Below are positions 38,840-42,730 of a DNA stretch of 42,730 nt, piece by piece. Both the position numbers and the translations under genes were made by a program. How positions within the stretch are numbered: position 1 is the stretch's first letter; every line of letters begins with the position of its first letter. Source of the stretch: an uncultured Oscillibacter sp. GTDB lineage: Bacteria > Bacillota > Clostridia > Oscillospirales > Oscillospiraceae. The notes below the pieces were generated by a model. The model was not told the origin of the DNA, searched no databases, and saw only the letters and a list, made by a program, of their open reading frames with translations. The stretch covers positions 1 through 42,730 of the forward strand of contig NZ_URDP01000017.1 in NCBI RefSeq assembly GCF_900546705.1, read 5' to 3'.

Positions 38840-39723
38840 ACGCCACCGCCTTTCCGCACAGCCAGCAGCGCCTGTTCCAGCTCCTCCACCGTGTATACCG
38901 CCGGGTCAATAGGCAGGCCCCGGCGCCGGAGCGCCATGGCTACCCGGGTGATCTCCGGCACGTCCAGTCCGGCGGAGAGCAGTTCCTCGCCCCTGGCAAA
39001 TACCTCCCGGGGCGTACCGCTCATGAGCACATGGGCGCTTTTGAGCACCACGATGCGGTCCACGTTCCGGGCGATCTCATCCATGCTGTGACTGACCAGA
39101 ACCACCGTGGTATGCTTGTTGCGGTGGTAGTCCCGGATGTTGGCCATGAGGTTTTCCCGGCCCGCCGGGTCCAGTCCGGCCGTAGGCTCGTCCAGCACCA
39201 GCACCTTGGGCTCCATGGCCATGACGCCGGCCAGAGCCACCCGGCGCTTCTGCCCGCCGGAGAGCTCGAAAGGAGACTTTTCCAGCTGATCGTCCCGGAT
39301 GCCCACCAGCTTCGCGCTCTCCCGCACGCAGCGGTCCAGCTCCGCCCCGGTCTTGCCCATGTTGGCCGGGCCGAAGGCGATGTCCTTGTACACCGTCTCT
39401 TCAAAGAGCTGGTACTCCGGGTACTGGAACACCAGTCCCACCTGGAACCGCACGTCCCGGATCTTCTTGGGCTCTGCCCAGATATCCCGCCCATTCAGCA
39501 GGATCTGACCGGAGGTGGGACGCAGCAGTCCGTTGAGATGCTGGATGAGTGTGGACTTTCCGGAGCCGGTGTGGCCGATGATGCCCAGAAACTCCCCGTC
39601 CATCACGTCGAAGGACACGTCCTCCACGGCGCTGCGGCAAAAGGGCGTGCCGATCCCATAAGTATGGGTCAAATGCTTGATGCTAAGAATCGGTTCCAAT
39701 CCTCGTCCGTCCCTTTCCGTCAT
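38833..39723 (-). CDS. ecfA2: Energy-coupling factor ATPase (EcfA2)
   Basis: This 296-aa ABC ATPase has Walker A GHTGSGKST (50-58), Q-loop LVFQYPEYQLFEETVYKDIAFGP, signature LSGGQKRRVALAG, Walker B VLVLDEPTAGLD and the H-loop LVSHSMDEI. The YPEYQLFEETV Q-loop is typical of the second ECF ATPase. The ATG at 39723 overlaps the ecfA1 stop as ATGA; a longer frame upstream is inside ecfA1 and unsupported. Confidence 0.94.
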   Translation of the reverse strand: MTERDGRGLEPILSIKHLTHTYGIGTPFCRSAVEDVSFDVMDGEFLGIIGHTGSGKSTLIQHLNGLLRPTSGQILLNGRDIWAEPKKIRDVRFQVGLVFQYPEYQLFEETVYKDIAFGPANMGKTGAELDRCVRESAKLVGIRDDQLEKSPFELSGGQKRRVALAGVMAMEPKVLVLDEPTAGLDPAGRENLMANIRDYHRNKHTTVVLVSHSMDEIARNVDRIVVLKSAHVLMSGTPREVFARGEELLSAGLDVPEITRVAMALRRRGLPIDPAVYTVEELEQALLAVRKGGGVC

Positions 39724-40571
39724 GGTTTTTTCATCGCCGCGAAAATAGCGTCGGCGCACGATTCCACCGTCAGCGCGTCCAGGGGAACGTCTACCCCGTC
39801 CCGGCGCAGCCGGTCTAAAAGGTCCACCGTGTCCGGGACCGTCAGTCCCATGGAGCGCAGGGGCTCCACCTGGGTAAATACCTCCCGGGGCGTACCGTCC
39901 ATGGCCACCTTCCCGTCGTCCATAACCACTACCCGGTCAGCCTCCTCGGCCTCGTCCATGTGGTGGGTGATGAGCACCACGGTGATGCCCTTTTCCCGGT
40001 TGAGGCGGTGGACGGTCTCCAGCACCTCCCGCCGGCCCACCGGGTCCAGCATGGCCGTGGCCTCGTCCAGCACGATGCACGCCGGCTCCATGGCCAGCAC
40101 ACCGGCGATGGCGATGCGCTGCTTTTGTCCGCCGGAGAGCAGGTGCGGGGCATGGCGCACAAACTCGCTCATGCCCACTGCCGCCAGGGCGTCGTCCACC
40201 CTGCGGCGGATCTCCTCCGTGGGAACGCCCAGGTTCTCCGGGGCAAAAGCCACGTCCTCTTCCACCACATTGGCCACGATCTGGTTGTCCGGGTTCTGGA
40301 ACACCATGCCCACCCGCTGGCGGATGGCCAGAAGCTTTTCCTCGTCCCGGGTGTCCATTCCCTCCACCAGCACCCGGCCGCCGCAGGGCAGCAGCACGCC
40401 GTTGAGGGTCTTGGCCAAGGTGGATTTCCCGGAGCCGTTGTGCCCCAGCACCACCACAAATGTGCCTCTTTCAATGGACACTGTCACGCCGTCCAGCGCC
40501 AGGGCAGGTGTCTCCCCCTCCCCTGCCGGATAGGCATACTGTACGTTTTCCGTCTGGATCATCGTCTCCAT
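39720..40571 (-). CDS. ecfA1: Energy-coupling factor ATPase (EcfA1)
   Basis: This 283-aa ABC ATPase has Walker A GHNGSGKST (43-51), Q-loop MVFQNPDNQIVANVVEEDVAFAPEN, signature LSGGQKQRIAIAG, Walker B CIVLDEATAMLD and H-loop LITHHMDEAEEAD. The NPDNQIVATVVEEDVAF-like Q-loop is diagnostic of EcfA1. The ATG at 40571 has CGGAGTGAG upstream, 6 bp after the methyltransferase stop. It forms an A1-A2-T module with the next two genes. Confidence 0.94.
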   Translation of the reverse strand: METMIQTENVQYAYPAGEGETPALALDGVTVSIERGTFVVVLGHNGSGKSTLAKTLNGVLLPCGGRVLVEGMDTRDEEKLLAIRQRVGMVFQNPDNQIVANVVEEDVAFAPENLGVPTEEIRRRVDDALAAVGMSEFVRHAPHLLSGGQKQRIAIAGVLAMEPACIVLDEATAMLDPVGRREVLETVHRLNREKGITVVLITHHMDEAEEADRVVVMDDGKVAMDGTPREVFTQVEPLRSMGLTVPDTVDLLDRLRRDGVDVPLDALTVESCADAIFAAMKKP

Positions 40572-40577
40572 CTTGTC

Positions 40578-41441
40578 TCACTCCGAACACCAGCGGCCCG
40601 TGGCACCGCAGGGCAGCGCCAGGCCCGTCTCCGTCACGGGAAGGCCCAGCTCGTCCCAGGTGCACTTGCCGCCGTATTTCTCCGCCACCAGCGTGTGCAG
40701 GAGATACCCCAGTACGGAGGGCGCCAGGCCCGTGGTGTAGGAGTTGATCAGCACGAACAGGGGCTTATCCGACAGCACTCCCGTGCACAGCTTCACAAAG
40801 GGGTAGAGGTTCTCCTCCAGCTTCCACACCTCGCCGCCGGGGCCCCGGCCGTAGCTGGGCGGGTCCATGATGATGGCGTCGTAGGTCTTGCCGCGGCGGA
40901 TCTCCCGCTCCACGAATTTGGCGCAGTCATCCACAATCCACCGGATGGGTGCGTCGGTAAGTCCGGAGAGCCGGGCATTGTCCTTGGCCCAGGCAACCAT
41001 CCCCTTGGCCGCGTCCACATGGCACACACTGGCGCCCGCTTTGGCGCAAGCCACTGTGGCGCCGCCGGTATAGGCAAACAGGTTCAGCACCCGGATGGGC
41101 CGGCCGGCAGAGCGGATCTTGTCCATGACAAAGTCCCAGTTGGCCGCCTGCTCGGGGAACAGGCCCGTGTGCTTGAAGTTCATAGGCTTGACCTGGAACG
41201 TCAGCTCTCCGTAACGGATTTTCCAGCTCTCCGGCAGGGACTTTTTCTCCCAGTGGCCGCCGCCGGTCTGGCTGCGCAGATACCGGGCGTTTGCCCGCTT
41301 CCAGGCGGGATTGCGCCGGGGCGTCTCCCAGATGGCCTGGGGGTCGGGGCGCACCAGATACTGCTTGTCCCACCGCTCCAGCTTTTCTCCGCCGCCGCAG
41401 TCCAGAAGCTCATAGTCCTGCCACTTGTCCGCGATCCACAT
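40578..41441 (-). CDS. Class I SAM-dependent (rRNA) methyltransferase
   Basis: This protein of about 287 aa has a Rossmann-type methyltransferase core: VLNLFAYTGGATVACAKAGASVCHVDAAKGMVAWAKDNA (SAM site) and DAIIMDPPSYGRGPGGEVWKLEENL (catalytic DPPSY). This pattern is seen in RlmI/RlmK-like 23S rRNA methyltransferases, though no PUA domain is present. The exact target base is unknown. I choose ATG 41441 because GGAGG lies 8 bp upstream; ATG 41462 has no ribosome binding site and would leave only about 7 nt of leader. It is the first gene of the long ecf-truA-clpE operon. Confidence 0.85.
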   Translation of the reverse strand: MWIADKWQDYELLDCGGGEKLERWDKQYLVRPDPQAIWETPRRNPAWKRANARYLRSQTGGGHWEKKSLPESWKIRYGELTFQVKPMNFKHTGLFPEQAANWDFVMDKIRSAGRPIRVLNLFAYTGGATVACAKAGASVCHVDAAKGMVAWAKDNARLSGLTDAPIRWIVDDCAKFVEREIRRGKTYDAIIMDPPSYGRGPGGEVWKLEENLYPFVKLCTGVLSDKPLFVLINSYTTGLAPSVLGYLLHTLVAEKYGGKCTWDELGLPVTETGLALPCGATGRWCSE

Positions 41442-41475
41442 ACGCTGTTCCTCCGTGTACATAGTAAATCATGTT

Positions 41476-41505
41476 ATTATACCCCTTGCCCAGGCCGTTC
41501 GTCAA
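41476..41505 (-). promoter_or_regulatory. Promoter of the methyltransferase-ecf-truA-clpE operon
   Basis: On minus -35 TTGACG (41505-41500), 18-bp spacer and perfect -10 TATAAT (41481-41476). The predicted start near 41469 supports the ATG at 41441. Confidence 0.83.
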
Positions 41506-41539
41506 TTCTTTTCCGTCCGGAACGCCTGTGGTGAAACGG

Positions 41540-41570
41540 AAAAAGTCCCGGCGCCCAACGGCGCCGGGAC
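41540..41570 (-). terminator. Terminator of the flavodoxin-family reductase gene
   Basis: A perfect 11-bp GC-rich stem GTCCCGGCGCC (41545-41555 with 41560-41570), loop of 4 nt, is followed on minus by TTTTTCC. It begins 8 bp beyond the stop. Confidence 0.93.
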
Positions 41571-41578
41571 CATAATCA

Positions 41579-42153
41579 TCACTGCCCCAGAAGGGCTCGG
41601 GCAAAGGCGCGGACACGCGCCTCCTTTTCCCCGTCCATAAACACGGTGTCGTAGCCCAGATGCCGCTCGGCATGGCTGCCCAGATACCGCATCCGGGAGT
41701 GGCGGCAGTATCGCTGCATTCCTGCCTCAAACAGGTCGCACCCGTTTTCCGGGCGGTAACCGCAGGTCATCAGCAGCGCCATGCCCTTTCCCTCCCACAG
41801 GGCGGGTCCCCGCTTTGCTCCGTAATACTTGTTCATGCCGTACACCAGCCGGTCCAGCAGCGCTTTCATGGGCGCCGTGCAGTACCAGGCGTAAATGGGC
41901 GTAGCCAGCACCAGTATGTCCGCTGCCAGCACCCGGTCAAAAATTGCCTGGACATCGTCCTGCCTGGAGCAGCCGAATTTCGTCCAGTCCCGCTGGCAGC
42001 ACCGGCAGGCAATGCACGGTTCAATCCGCTGGTCGTACAGCCACACCGTTTCCACCGCCGTTCCGCCCGCCTCCAGTTCCTGGCAAAACGGGTCCAGCAG
42101 TGCGGCGGTATTGCCGTGCTTCCGGGGGCTGCCCATCAAAACCAGCGCCCGGC

Positions 42154-42157
<4 letters not shown>
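41579..42157 (-). CDS. Flavodoxin-family (iron-sulfur flavoprotein-like) reductase
   Basis: This 192-aa protein has the FMN-binding GSPRKHGNTAAL (9-20) and ILVLATPIYAWYCTAPMKALLDR of NAD(P)H-dependent FMN reductases. A Cys cluster at 48-63 (CIACRCC then C after 8 residues) resembles the compact CX2CX2CX4-7C motif of iron-sulfur flavoproteins with a slightly longer last gap, so a [4Fe-4S] cluster is possible. The start is GTG at 42157, overlapping the upstream stop as GTGA. Cotranscribed with the dehydratase activase, it could supply electrons to it; that link is inference. Confidence 0.85.

Positions 42158-42730
<573 letters not shown>

Overview
This window looks like chromosomal core sequence from a high-GC, anaerobic Gram-positive bacterium of the class Clostridia. 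The family is most likely Oscillospiraceae, near Flavonifractor, Lawsonibacter or Pseudoflavonifractor. That placement is inferred from several things. Coding DNA is GC-rich. Fermentative redox enzymes are present: a four-subunit 2-oxoacid:ferredoxin oxidoreductase, NfnAB, a flavodoxin-ferredoxin fusion and the end of a 2-hydroxyacyl-CoA dehydratase activase. A class B sortase, an ECF transporter module, a dnaG-rpoD pair and a ClpE-type unfoldase fit as well. I see no insertion sequence, phage gene, CRISPR array or rRNA.

Layout. 1-300: two tRNA-Ser genes on the minus strand behind a near-consensus promoter. 300-1280: yjbQ-like and MGMT-like genes diverge from one 30-bp promoter that reads almost identically on both strands. 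1300-4450: gamma-delta-alpha-beta operon of a 2-oxoacid:ferredoxin oxidoreductase, preceded by an unusually AT-rich gap. 4640-8900: an operon of ABC exporter, YlmH-type S4 protein, DUF4177 protein, UPF0291 protein and XpaC-like protein. 8900-11830: an envelope protein with zinc ribbon, Ig-like and SH3 domains, udk (plus strand) and birA. 11840-16680: a seven-gene type IV pilus/type II secretion-like operon (inner-membrane PilC/GspF protein, four small single-span pseudopilin-like proteins, PilT-type ATPase, class B sortase). 16690-19260: a secreted transglutaminase-like lipoprotein diverges from a BTAD/SARP-type regulator that ends in a decayed GGDEF-like domain.

19350-23340: two small membrane proteins, nfnB and nfnA (electron-bifurcating transhydrogenase) with a candidate Rex operator on their promoter, and a Crp/Fnr regulator diverging from a CBS-domain protein. 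23950-28040: an Sfp-type phosphopantetheinyl transferase diverges from dnaG-rpoD. 28080-31820: an L-cysteine desulfidase-family protein, a PRK06851-type P-loop protein and a membrane-anchored D,D-carboxypeptidase. 31850-41510: a long minus-strand operon: rRNA methyltransferase-like gene, ecfA1-ecfA2-ecfT, truA, DUF5711, cvpA, clpE-like, a small Cys protein and a flavodoxin-ferredoxin. 41540-42730: a flavodoxin-family reductase and the truncated C-terminus of the dehydratase activase.

How the genes fit together. The oxidoreductase makes reduced ferredoxin from 2-oxoacids. NfnAB uses reduced ferredoxin plus NADH to make NADPH, and its promoter may be governed by the NADH/NAD+ ratio. The least understood block is the pilus-like operon. 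Its four pseudopilin-like proteins lack the canonical prepilin-peptidase site, it carries only a PilT-type ATPase, and it ends in a sortase with a long acidic tail. It is my best candidate for an under-described system. Starts were chosen by ribosome-binding-site spacing and gene overlap. All functions rest on motif recognition without database searches.
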